DNA of 11,201 bases from Aquamicrobium sp. (lineage in GTDB: Bacteria; Pseudomonadota; Alphaproteobacteria; Rhizobiales; Rhizobiaceae). The translations under genes were made by a program, and so were the position numbers. Below, one piece after another: positions 1 to 6,577 of this stretch (position 1 is its first letter; each line of letters opens with the position of its first letter). The notes beneath the pieces are model-generated. The model worked only from the letters and a program-made list of their open reading frames with translations, had not been told where the DNA came from and ran no database searches. The stretch covers positions 1 to 11,201 of the forward strand of contig JACZJD010000526.1 of NCBI GenBank assembly GCA_014860725.1, given 5' to 3'.

Positions 1-1
1 G

Positions 2-1267
2 GCCCTGCATGGCGGCATCTATCGCGCCGATCCGGCGAGCGGCGCGGTGGCGGTGCCGATCTACCAGACCACGTCCTACCAGTTCCAGGATACGGGCCAC
101 GCCGACCGGCTGTTCGCGCTCGACGAGATCGGCCATATCTACACCCGCGTCTCCAACCCGACGCAGGAGGCGTTCGAGACGCGGCTGGCGGCGCTCGAGG
201 GCGGCGCGGCCGCGGTGGCGCTGGCGTCGGGGCAGGCGGCGTCGGCCTTCTCGATCCTCAACCTTGCCGGTGCGGGCGACAACGTCGTCTCCTCGACCGA
301 CCTCTACGGCGGCACCTGGGCGCTGTTCGCGGCGTCGCTGAAGCATTTCGGCGTCGAGGTGCGGTTCGTCGATCCCGCGGACCCGGAGAACTTCCGCCGC
401 GCCACCGACGAGCGCACCCGCGCCTACTATGCGGAATCGCTGCCCAATCCGAAGCTGAACGTCTTCCCCATCGGCGAGGTGGCCGACATCGGACGCTCGT
501 TCGGCGTGCCGCTGATCGTCGACAACACGGCCGCGCCGCTCGTCATCCGTCCGCTGGAGCACGGCGCGGCGGCGGTGGTCTATTCGACGACGAAATATAT
601 CGGCGGCCACGGCACCACCATCGGCGGCGCCATCGTCGACGGCGGCACCTTCCCCTGGGAGGAGCATGCGGAGCGCTTCCCCACGCTGACCCGGCCCGAT
701 CCGAGCTATCACGGCAAGGTCTGGGTGGAGGCGGCGAAGGCGCTCGGCCCCATCGCCTACGGCCTCAGGGTACGCACCGTGCTGCTGCGCGACGTCGGCG
801 CGGCGATCAGCCCGTTCAACGCCTTCCTGCTCATCCAGGGGCTGGAGACCCTGCCGCTGCGCATCCGCCAGCACAACGAGAACGCCGTCCGGGTCGCGGA
901 TTTCCTCCACAACCATCCGAAGGTCGCGAAGGTGATCTTCCCGCGCTACCAGACCGGCGAGGAGAAGCGCCGCGCCGACGCCTATCTCAAGCCCGGCAGC
1001 TACGGCGCGCTCGTCGGCTTCGAGCTGAAGGACGGGCGCGAGGCGGGGCGGCGCTTCATCGACGCGCTCCAGCTCTTCTACCATGTCGCCAACATCGGCG
1101 ACGCCCGCTCGCTCGCCATCCATCCCGCGACCACGACCCATTCGCAGCTTTCCGACGAGAACCAGCTCTCGACCGGCGTGACGCCCGGCTACGTGCGGCT
1201 TTCGGTCGGCATCGAAGACACGGACGACATCATCCTCGATCTGGCGCAGGCGCTCGACCGCGCCTGA
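2..1267 (+). CDS. metY: O-acetylhomoserine sulfhydrylase (MetY-like), 5' end outside window
   Basis: This is a PLP-dependent enzyme of the Cys/Met metabolism family that would make homocysteine from O-acetylhomoserine and sulfide in the cytoplasm. The open frame runs in from the left edge, and the first visible residues (ALHGGIYRADPASGAVAVPI) already match the family N-terminus, so only a few residues are missing; an internal GTG at 47 is not the start. Of 421 visible residues, VDNT (Asp at about 174) contacts the pyridine nitrogen and STTKYIGGHG carries the Schiff-base lysine (codon 593-595, about residue 198). The long stretch between this lysine loop and the C-terminal domain, including PDPSYHG, is typical of O-acetylhomoserine sulfhydrylases rather than the shorter cystathionine gamma-synthases. 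Small changes (VDNTAAP where VDNTFATP is usual) suggest a paralog. The stop lies 33 bases before the transporter genes, so it is probably in their operon. Family assignment is firm; the exact thiol or sulfide substrate is inferred. Confidence 0.9.
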   Translation, partial: ALHGGIYRADPASGAVAVPIYQTTSYQFQDTGHADRLFALDEIGHIYTRVSNPTQEAFETRLAALEGGAAAVALASGQAASAFSILNLAGAGDNVVSSTDLYGGTWALFAASLKHFGVEVRFVDPADPENFRRATDERTRAYYAESLPNPKLNVFPIGEVADIGRSFGVPLIVDNTAAPLVIRPLEHGAAAVVYSTTKYIGGHGTTIGGAIVDGGTFPWEEHAERFPTLTRPDPSYHGKVWVEAAKALGPIAYGLRVRTVLLRDVGAAISPFNAFLLIQGLETLPLRIRQHNENAVRVADFLHNHPKVAKVIFPRYQTGEEKRRADAYLKPGSYGALVGFELKDGREAGRRFIDALQLFYHVANIGDARSLAIHPATTTHSQLSDENQLSTGVTPGYVRLSVGIEDTDDIILDLAQALDRA

Positions 1268-1300
1268 CCGCCTCATCCTCGCAAGGAAGGGACCAGAACC

Positions 1301-2335
1301 ATGACGAACAAGGCATCGGCAAAGGCAAGGGGCATCTCCCGGCGCAGGTTCATCGGCGCGGCCGGCGCGCTGGGCGTGGCGGCAACGGCGGGCGGCGTGC
1401 TGTCGCGGCCGCTCAGGAGCCACGCGACCGCCGGCAACCCGACCAAGATCCGCCTGTCGTGGACCGAGTTCGCCGCCTGCCACTCTCCGGTGGCCTACGG
1501 CGTCTCCGAGGGCGTCTATGCCAGGCACGGCCTCGACGTCGAGCTGTTCTATCAGGGGTCGAGCGGCCAGACGCTGATCCAGTCCATCGCCACCGACAAG
1601 ACCGACGCCGGCGCCGGCCTGCTCTACGACTGGGTGAAGCCGCTGGAGCAGGGGCTCGACGTCAAGCTGTTCGTCGGCTCGCATGGCGGCTGCACTCGGC
1701 TTCTCGCCTCGAAGTCCTCCGGCATCGAGAAGCTCGAGGACCTGAAGGGCCGGAAGATCGCCTCCTACGACGTCGCCAGCCCACCCAAGCATTCCTTCCA
1801 GGTGGCGCTGGCCAAGGCCGGGCTCGACCCCGAGCGCGACGTCGAATGGCTGAACGTGCCGTTCGACCTCGTCGGCGAGGTGGTCGGGCGCGGCGAGGCC
1901 GATGCGCTCGCGCATCTCGACCCGTGGGCCTACGCCCACAAGAAGAAGTTCGATCTCCACGAGGTCTACAACACCCAGAGCGGCGTCTTCGACGGCGCGG
2001 TGTGCTGCGTGCTCGGGGTCAACGCGAATTTCCTCGAGGCCAACCGCGACGCGGTGCGCCGGCTGGCCGAGGCCAATATCGAGCTGCACGAGTTCGCCGC
2101 CGCCAATCCCGACAAGGTCGCGGACTGGTTCGTCAAGAACCTCAACCCCGGCTTCCCGCTGGAGGACATCCACGACAACATCGCCTCGTGGGACCTTCAC
2201 AACCACCCGGTCGGCAAGGAGCTGGTCGATCAGGTCGAATGGGCGGCGGACGACCTCGCGCTGATCAAGGTGCTCGATCCGACGACCAACAGCCGCGAGC
2301 TCGCCGAGCGCGTCACCATCGACATCCTGGCCTGA
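1301..2335 (+). CDS. Tat-exported ABC transporter substrate-binding protein, NMT1/SsuA type
   Basis: This is a 344-residue periplasmic binding protein that would deliver a small solute to the permease encoded downstream. The N-terminus has a twin-arginine motif (SRRRFIG, residues 13-19), an Ala/Gly-rich hydrophobic stretch (19-34) and a likely cleavage site near residues 42-44, so export of the folded protein by the Tat system is predicted. The mature part has the NMT1/THI5-SsuA layout: a binding lobe with GVYARHGLDVEL (71-82) and a mid-domain LEDLKGRKI (145-153). Cysteines occur at 60 (AACHSP), 131 (HGGC) and 235-236 (VCC), which is unusual for this class. A good ribosome-binding site, AAGGAAGG (1283-1290), precedes the ATG by 10 bases. 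The family is usually annotated for nitrate, sulfonate, taurine or pyrimidine precursors. A sulfur ligand is suggested by the upstream sulfhydrylase gene but is not shown. Confidence 0.9.
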   Translation: MTNKASAKARGISRRRFIGAAGALGVAATAGGVLSRPLRSHATAGNPTKIRLSWTEFAACHSPVAYGVSEGVYARHGLDVELFYQGSSGQTLIQSIATDKTDAGAGLLYDWVKPLEQGLDVKLFVGSHGGCTRLLASKSSGIEKLEDLKGRKIASYDVASPPKHSFQVALAKAGLDPERDVEWLNVPFDLVGEVVGRGEADALAHLDPWAYAHKKKFDLHEVYNTQSGVFDGAVCCVLGVNANFLEANRDAVRRLAEANIELHEFAAANPDKVADWFVKNLNPGFPLEDIHDNIASWDLHNHPVGKELVDQVEWAADDLALIKVLDPTTNSRELAERVTIDILA

Positions 2336-2349
2336 GGCGGGGGACGCCG

Positions 2350-3354
2350 GTGAGCGCGTTGACGGAAACCGGCGCGGCGGGCGGCGGCTACGCCTCGCCC
2401 GCCGTCGGGCAGAGGCTGTGGCGGCCGGGCCTCTATGCGGCCGGAACCTGGCTGCTCGCGGCCGCCGTCACCGTCTTCCTGCCCGACCTCATCCCGTGGG
2501 GCAGCCGCGACGTCTTCGTGGGATTGCTCCTCGCCGGCGCCGCTGTCTTCGCGCTGCTCGCCTTCGGCATCGACAGGCTCGGCCGCTCGCGCGACGCCGT
2601 CGCCTATTACGGCCCGTGGATGATCGCGCTCGGCGTCTGGTTCGCGCTGTGGGAGCTGGTGACGGCCAAGCTCGGCTGGCTGCCGAAACCGTTCTTCTCG
2701 CCGCCGCACGGGCTGCTCCACGTCTATATCGTCGACTGGGAGCGCATCGCGATCTGCATCGCCTATACGGCGCGGCTGTGGACGCTCGGCTTCTTCTCCG
2801 GCATCGCCGTCGGCTTCGTGATCGGCGTCGGCCTCGGCTGGTCGAAGGTGTTTTCCTACTGGGGCATGCCGCTCCTGAAGCTGATCGGTCCGGTGCCGGC
2901 GAGCGCCTGGATTCCGGCGACCTTCTTCCTGTTCCCCTCGACCTTCCAGGCCTCGATCTTCCTCGTCGCGCTCGCCTCCGGCATTCCGGTCGCGATTCTG
3001 ACCGCCTCGGGCGTCAATCAGGTCAACCGCGCCTATTACGACGTCGCGCGCACGCTGGGCGCCGACAGCCGCTTCCTGATCCTGCGCGTGGCCATCCCGG
3101 CGGCGCTGCCCAACGTCTTCGTCGGCCTGTTCATGGGGCTCTATTATTCCTTCGCCGTGCTGGTGGTGGCCGAGATGCTAGGGGCGAAATACGGCCTCGG
3201 CTGGTATCTCCAGTTCCAGACCGCCTATTCGGCCTACGCCAACGTCTACGCCATGCTCATCATCATGGCGCTCCTGTGCTCCGGGCTGGTCAAGCTCTTG
3301 TTCGTGGTGCGCGACCGCGTGCTCGCCTGGCAGAAGGGGGTGGTGCAATGGTAG
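2350..3354 (+). CDS. ABC transporter permease, SsuC/TauC-like with N-terminal extension
   Basis: This is a 334-residue inner-membrane permease of the binding-protein-dependent (BPD) type. The core has the family EAA-type cytoplasmic loop for contact with the ATPase (about residues 231-257, DVARTLGADSRFLILRVAIP then AALPN). The core helices run at about 87-107, 144-165, 188-220, 255-280 and 297-320. Two further hydrophobic segments (about 27-49 and 55-77) precede the core, making the protein some 70-80 residues longer than a usual SsuC (about 260). The GTG start at 2350 is chosen because it lies 14 bases after the binding-protein stop, has GGGGGA (2339-2344) 5 bases upstream, and begins a short hydrophilic leader before the first helix. 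The frame stays open far upstream, but that part overlaps the binding-protein gene and reads as Arg/Ala-rich shadow. The gene overlaps the ATPase gene by 7 bases. Confidence 0.9.
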   Translation: MSALTETGAAGGGYASPAVGQRLWRPGLYAAGTWLLAAAVTVFLPDLIPWGSRDVFVGLLLAGAAVFALLAFGIDRLGRSRDAVAYYGPWMIALGVWFALWELVTAKLGWLPKPFFSPPHGLLHVYIVDWERIAICIAYTARLWTLGFFSGIAVGFVIGVGLGWSKVFSYWGMPLLKLIGPVPASAWIPATFFLFPSTFQASIFLVALASGIPVAILTASGVNQVNRAYYDVARTLGADSRFLILRVAIPAALPNVFVGLFMGLYYSFAVLVVAEMLGAKYGLGWYLQFQTAYSAYANVYAMLIIMALLCSGLVKLLFVVRDRVLAWQKGVVQW

Positions 3355-4136
3355 CCGCGGCCGCCGTCGGGCCGGCCGAGGTTGCCGCCGGCCTTGCGCT
3401 CTCCTTCCGCGCCGTCTCCCACGAGTTCCGGCTCGACGGCAGGCCGCTGCCGGTTCTGGAAGCCATCGACCTCGACGTCGCGCCGGGCGATTTCGTCGCC
3501 CTGCTCGGGCCGTCGGGCTGCGGCAAGTCCACGCTGCTGCGGCTCGCCGCCGGGCTCGACGCGCCGGCGTCGGGGGCGGTGCTGGCCGACGAAGCCGCCA
3601 TTGCCGGACCGGACCCGTCGCGGGTGCTGGTGTTTCAGGACCCGACACTGTTTCCCTGGCGCAGCGTGCGCGACAACATCGCGGCCGGGCCGCAGGCGCG
3701 CGGCATCGCGGGAAAGGCGCAGGCGCGGATCGACGCCGCGCTCGACCTCGTCGGGCTCGCCGACTTCGCCGCCGCCTATCCGCACCAGCTTTCCGGCGGC
3801 ATGGCGCAGCGGGCGGCGTTGGCCCGTGCGCTGGTCAACGACCCGCGCCTGCTGCTGCTCGACGAGCCGCTGGGCAAGCTCGACTCGCTGACGCGGCTCG
3901 CCATGCAGGACGAGCTTCTGAAGCTATGGCAGCGGGCCGGCTACACCGCGCTTCTCGTTACCCACGATGTCGAGGAGGCGCTGCTGCTCGCCAACCGGGT
4001 GATCGTGCTCAGCGACCGGCCGGCCCGGATCAAGGCCGACCTGACCATCGACCTGCCGCATCCGCGCCGCCGCGACGGTGCGGAGATCGTGCGGCTGCGC
4101 CACGACATCCTCGCCATCATGGGATACGGCGAATGA
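3348..4136 (+). CDS. ABC transporter ATP-binding protein, SsuB/TauB-like
   Basis: This 262-residue ATPase drives the transporter formed with the permease and binding protein. All nucleotide-binding elements are intact: Walker A GPSGCGKST (54-62), Q-loop VFQDP (Gln97), signature LSGGMAQR (148-155), Walker B LLLLDEP (168-174), a D-loop-like GKLDSLTR (177-184) and the switch histidine in THD (His206). LFPWRSVRDN after the Q-loop is characteristic of the nitrate/sulfonate/taurine importer subgroup. The ATG at 3348 overlaps the permease stop (ATGGTAG) and has AAGGGGG (3334-3340) 7 bases upstream. The frame continues open for hundreds of bases upstream inside the permease gene, but that part is a shadow. 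The 3' end overlaps the next small gene by ATGA, consistent with translational coupling. The ligand cannot be inferred from the ATPase. Confidence 0.93.
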   Translation: MVAAAAVGPAEVAAGLALSFRAVSHEFRLDGRPLPVLEAIDLDVAPGDFVALLGPSGCGKSTLLRLAAGLDAPASGAVLADEAAIAGPDPSRVLVFQDPTLFPWRSVRDNIAAGPQARGIAGKAQARIDAALDLVGLADFAAAYPHQLSGGMAQRAALARALVNDPRLLLLDEPLGKLDSLTRLAMQDELLKLWQRAGYTALLVTHDVEEALLLANRVIVLSDRPARIKADLTIDLPHPRRRDGAEIVRLRHDILAIMGYGE

Positions 4137-4447
4137 GGACGGCCGCGTCCCTCCTGCCGCGCTCGCTCAGGGCGCTGGAGGTGCTCGGCGTCGCGCTCGT
4201 CGGCGTCGCCGTCCTGTGGTGGGCCATCGTCTACGGACAGGTGATCGCCAACACCGGCATGGCGCCGCAGCGCACCTTGCCCTGCCTGCTCCGCACCTCC
4301 GACCTGTGCTCGCTGGCCATGTCGCTGTGCAAGGAATGGCATTTCCTCGGCATCAGGCGCTATTCGGCGGAGCTGTTCTGGATCGGCGCGGGCGTGTGCC
4401 TAGTGTCGGCGGGCGGCGCATTCGTGCTGAGGCCGCGGGCGAGATAG
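4133..4447 (+). CDS. Small two-helix membrane protein with cysteine-rich loop, function unknown
   Basis: This 104-residue protein is not recognised as a named family. The ATG lies inside the stop of the ATPase gene (ATGA), so it is probably translated by coupling; no strong separate ribosome-binding site is visible. Two hydrophobic helices are apparent, at about residues 15-35 and 80-99. They are separated by a 45-residue loop containing Cys51, Cys59 and Cys66 within CLLRTSDLCSLAMSLC; Cys89 lies in the second helix. Arg10 and Arg13 before helix 1 and RPRAR at the C-terminus suggest both ends are cytoplasmic and the cysteine loop periplasmic. A cysteine-bearing periplasmic loop next to a cysteine-bearing binding protein suggests an accessory transporter subunit or a thiol/metal-handling partner. 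That role is inference from position only. Confidence 0.75.
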   Translation: MRTAASLLPRSLRALEVLGVALVGVAVLWWAIVYGQVIANTGMAPQRTLPCLLRTSDLCSLAMSLCKEWHFLGIRRYSAELFWIGAGVCLVSAGGAFVLRPRAR

Positions 4448-4489
4448 GCCGCTTCGCCGACCGCACCCCTGAATACCGATACCTGTAAT

Positions 4490-4505
4490 GAATGACTGTT
4501 CATTC
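4490..4505. promoter_or_regulatory. Inverted-repeat operator, FadR(TetR)-like motif
   Basis: GAATGA (4490-4495) and TCATTC (4500-4505) are perfect inverted arms separated by CTGT. Including the preceding T, the site matches the consensus of the Bacillus TetR-family fatty-acid repressor FadR (TGAATGA-MTAN-TCATTCA) at all but about two positions. It sits 66 bases before the crotonase start, in the only sizeable gap. This fits an operator for an acyl-CoA-responsive TetR repressor. No regulator gene is present in the window, so the cognate protein is unknown. Confidence 0.6.
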
Positions 4506-4509
4506 TATA

Positions 4510-4538
4510 TTGAACTGCAATCCGTCTTCCGTTAAGGT
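4510..4538 (+). promoter_or_regulatory. Candidate sigma-70-type promoter TTGAAC-N17-TAAGGT
   Basis: TTGAAC at 4510-4515 resembles a -35 hexamer and TAAGGT at 4533-4538 a poor -10, spaced by 17 bases. The inverted repeat ends 4 bases upstream of the -35. The match is partial and the alternative -10 CTATAT at 4505-4510 cannot be excluded. Confidence 0.35.
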
Positions 4539-4556
4539 CGCGCTGTCCCGCTGGAG

Positions 4557-4562
4557 AGGAGG
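4557..4562 (+). promoter_or_regulatory. Consensus ribosome-binding site of the crotonase gene
   Basis: AGGAGG lies 9 bases before the ATG at 4572. It is the strongest ribosome-binding site in the window and marks the first gene of the catabolic operon. Confidence 0.75.
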
Positions 4563-4571
4563 CCAGACGCG

Positions 4572-5408
4572 ATGGCAGGGCAGACGCTTCCGGAATTCGA
4601 CAATCTGCGGGTTTCGGTCGCCGGTGCCCGGGCCGATATCGTGCTGGCCCGGCCGGAGAAGCTCAACCCGCTCGACTGGACGACGGTGCGGTCGCTGAAG
4701 GCGGCCTCCCGGGCGCTCGAAGCCATGGACGACGTCCGCGTCGTGGTGATCCGCGGATCGGGCAAGGCGTTCTCGGCGGGGGGCGACCTCCAGGGCTATC
4801 TCGACCTCTACGCAGCGCCGGAGCGGTTCTCCGCCTTCCTCGAGGATTTCCGCGAGCTGCTGTGCGGCATCGAGCGGTCGCGCAAGGTCTATGTCGCGGC
4901 GGTCGACGGCGTGTGCGTCGCGGGCGGGCTGGAGCTGCTGCTGGCATGCGACCTTGCCGTCGCCGCGGCGCAGGCCCGCATCGGCGACGGGCATCTGAAT
5001 TTCGGCCAGCTTCCCGGCGCTGGCGGGTCGCAGCGCCTGCCGCGCGCCATCGGCGCCATGCGGGCGCGGGAGCTGATCTTCACCGGCCGGCTGGTCGATG
5101 CGGACGAGGCGTTGCGTCTCGGGCTCGTCGTCGCGGTCGCGCCCGAAGGCGGGCTCGACCAAGCCGTCGATGCGCTTGTCGCATCCATGCTCGCCCACGG
5201 CGCGCGCGGCCTTGCCGGTGCCAAGCGGCTGGTCAACGAAGGGCTTGCCATGCCGCTCGACGAGGCGCTGCGCTTCGAGATCGGCCTGGTGCACGCCTAT
5301 GCCACGGGCGATCCCGACGCCATGGAGGGACTGGCCGCCTTTGGCGACAAGCGGCCGCCGCGGCTGAGCGACACGCTCGCGCCGCCTTGCGGCGGAAAAG
5401 GGGGGTGA
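4572..5408 (+). CDS. Enoyl-CoA hydratase/isomerase family (crotonase fold) protein
   Basis: This 278-residue cytoplasmic enzyme acts on an acyl-CoA thioester, most likely hydrating or isomerising an enoyl-CoA. The oxyanion-hole elements are clear: GKAFSAGGDL (64-73) and VCVAGGLELLLACDLAVAA (114-132). GQLPGAGGSQRLPRAIG (145-161) is the conserved segment after the active site. Compared with rat mitochondrial enoyl-CoA hydratase, the first catalytic glutamate (E144) is kept as Glu121, but the second (E164) aligns with His141 in IGDGHLNFG. The protein may therefore be an isomerase, hydrolase, lyase or specialised hydratase. The C-terminal tail, rich in Gly/Pro (LAPPCGGKGG), is encoded by a GC hairpin and looks non-essential. 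The gene heads the operon behind a strong ribosome-binding site; the next gene starts 5 bases after its stop. Fold assignment is sure, reaction is not. Confidence 0.9.
   Translation: MAGQTLPEFDNLRVSVAGARADIVLARPEKLNPLDWTTVRSLKAASRALEAMDDVRVVVIRGSGKAFSAGGDLQGYLDLYAAPERFSAFLEDFRELLCGIERSRKVYVAAVDGVCVAGGLELLLACDLAVAAAQARIGDGHLNFGQLPGAGGSQRLPRAIGAMRARELIFTGRLVDADEALRLGLVVAVAPEGGLDQAVDALVASMLAHGARGLAGAKRLVNEGLAMPLDEALRFEIGLVHAYATGDPDAMEGLAAFGDKRPPRLSDTLAPPCGGKGG
5380..5394. repeat. GC-rich stem-loop inside the 3' end of the crotonase gene
   Basis: CGCCGC (5380-5385) and GCGGCG (5389-5394) form a perfect 6-base-pair stem with a CTT loop, followed by GAAAAGGGGGG that also provides the purine-rich site before the next ATG at 5414. 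It could be a copy of a short dispersed palindrome or an element tuning translation of the next gene. Only one copy is seen here, so the repeat reading is an inference. Confidence 0.4.
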
Positions 5409-5413
5409 CCGCC

Positions 5414-6577
5414 ATGTGGGCGCTGCGCGACAGATACGCACTGGCGGGCATCGGGGCGACGGAGTACCGCAAGGCCTCCGGCCGCACCATCCTCGCCCAG
5501 GCGGTGGAAGCCTGCGACAGGGCGCTCGCCGATGCCGGCCTGCCGCGCGAGGCGGTGGACGGCATCGTCAGCTTCCAGTTCCGCGATTCCGCGCCGGCGA
5601 TGGCCGTGGCGACGGCCATGGGCCTTCCCGCCGCCCATCACTGCGTCGACTACGAGGCCGGCGGCAACGGCGCCAACCTCATCATCCTCGCGGCCATCGC
5701 CGCGATAGAGGCGGGCCTCGCCACCAACGTCCTGTGCTTCCGGGCCATGAACGGGCGTTCCGGCTTCCGGCTCGGCGGCGGCCGCGACATGGTGGCGCGC
5801 GGGGTTTCCCAATACACCGCACCGTTCGGCTGGATCACCTATCCGCAGGCGATGGCGATGTGGTGCCGCCGCCACATGAACCGCTACGGCACCACCAGCG
5901 AGCAGCTCGGCCGGGTCGCCGTCGATATCCGCGCCCATGCGCTCGACAATCCGCGCGCCATGATGCGTATGCCGCTGACGCTCGACGATCATCAGGCCTC
6001 GCGCCTGATCGTCGATCCGTTCCGCATCTACGACATCTGTCTCGAAACCGACGGGGCCTGCGCGGTCCTCGTCACCTCGACCGAACGCGCGAAGGACCTG
6101 CGTAAACCGCCCGTGCTCGTCACAGCCGGCGTCTATGGCGGCGGGCCGGCCCAGGGCGACGACCTGTTCGACGCCATGCGCTGGCCCGACCATTCGCAGA
6201 ACTTCCTCGCTTATGTCGGCGACGAGCTGTGGCGCCGCGCCGGCCTCGGCCCCGCCGACGTCGATATCGCCGAGATCTACGACTGCTTCACCTACAGCGT
6301 GCTGATGGCGCTCGAAGGGCTGGGCTTCAGCCGGCCGGGCGAGGCGGCCGGCTTCGTCGAGGACGGCGGCATCCGCCGCGACGGCGGCCGGCTTCCCGTC
6401 AACACCCATGGCGGGCTGCTGTCCGAGGCCTATATCCACGGCCTCAACCATGTCTGCGAGGCGGTGGAGCAGCTGCGCGGCGATGCCGGCCCGCGGCAGG
6501 TCGAGGGCGCGCAGGTGGCCGTGACCACTGCCGGCGCGATGACGTGCGGCAGCGCGCTGGTCCTGAGGGCGGCATGA
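5414..6577 (+). CDS. Thiolase-fold protein, SCP2/Ltp2-like (probable acyl-CoA retro-aldolase subunit)
   Basis: This 387-residue protein belongs to the non-decarboxylating thiolase superfamily, lipid-transfer (SCP2-thiolase/Ltp) branch. Recognisable parts are the N-terminal AGIGATEYRK (11-20), EIYDCFTYSVLMALEGLGF (287-305), NTHGGLLSEAYIHG (330-343) with His332 and Tyr340, and the C-terminal MTCGSALVL (376-384). The nucleophilic cysteine of true thiolases, normally in a C-[AS]-S-G context, is absent: the segment reads VDYEAGGNGANL (78-89), with Glu81 at the cysteine position. This is expected for Ltp2-type aldolases of steroid side-chain degradation, which work with a DUF35 partner and cleave beta-hydroxyacyl-CoAs by retro-aldol chemistry. 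A DUF35 gene follows directly, overlapping by ATGA. An automated tool would probably call it acetyl-CoA acetyltransferase. Fold and partner are well supported; aldolase activity is inferred. Confidence 0.88.
   Translation: MWALRDRYALAGIGATEYRKASGRTILAQAVEACDRALADAGLPREAVDGIVSFQFRDSAPAMAVATAMGLPAAHHCVDYEAGGNGANLIILAAIAAIEAGLATNVLCFRAMNGRSGFRLGGGRDMVARGVSQYTAPFGWITYPQAMAMWCRRHMNRYGTTSEQLGRVAVDIRAHALDNPRAMMRMPLTLDDHQASRLIVDPFRIYDICLETDGACAVLVTSTERAKDLRKPPVLVTAGVYGGGPAQGDDLFDAMRWPDHSQNFLAYVGDELWRRAGLGPADVDIAEIYDCFTYSVLMALEGLGFSRPGEAAGFVEDGGIRRDGGRLPVNTHGGLLSEAYIHGLNHVCEAVEQLRGDAGPRQVEGAQVAVTTAGAMTCGSALVLRAA

Larger units (their letters stand above)
4448..4571 (+). promoter_or_regulatory. Intergenic promoter region of the acyl-CoA catabolism operon
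   Basis: This 124-base gap separates the transporter operon from the catabolic operon and is clearly AT-richer than its surroundings between about 4473 and 4535. It holds an inverted repeat (4490-4505). Two promoter readings are possible. One uses CTATAT (4505-4510) as a -10 element overlapping the repeat, with only a weak -35 upstream. The other uses TTGAAC (4510-4515) and TAAGGT (4533-4538) with a 17-base spacer. Either would place the repeat where a repressor could block transcription. No convincing terminator for the upstream operon is seen; GGCGA...TCGCC around 4438-4458 is a weak hairpin without a T-run. Confidence 0.6.

Noticed and set aside
47..49. GTG at 47 as start of the sulfhydrylase gene.
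   Set aside because: Conserved family residues (ALHGG...) are encoded upstream in the same open frame, so the gene begins before the window.
1459..2349. Upstream extension of the permease frame over the binding-protein gene.
   Set aside because: The extension encodes Arg-rich shadow sequence; the GTG at 2350 has a ribosome-binding site and proper spacing.
4438..4458. Possible terminator hairpin after the small membrane protein gene (GGCGA...TCGCC).
   Set aside because: Only a 5-base stem with a long loop and no T-run.
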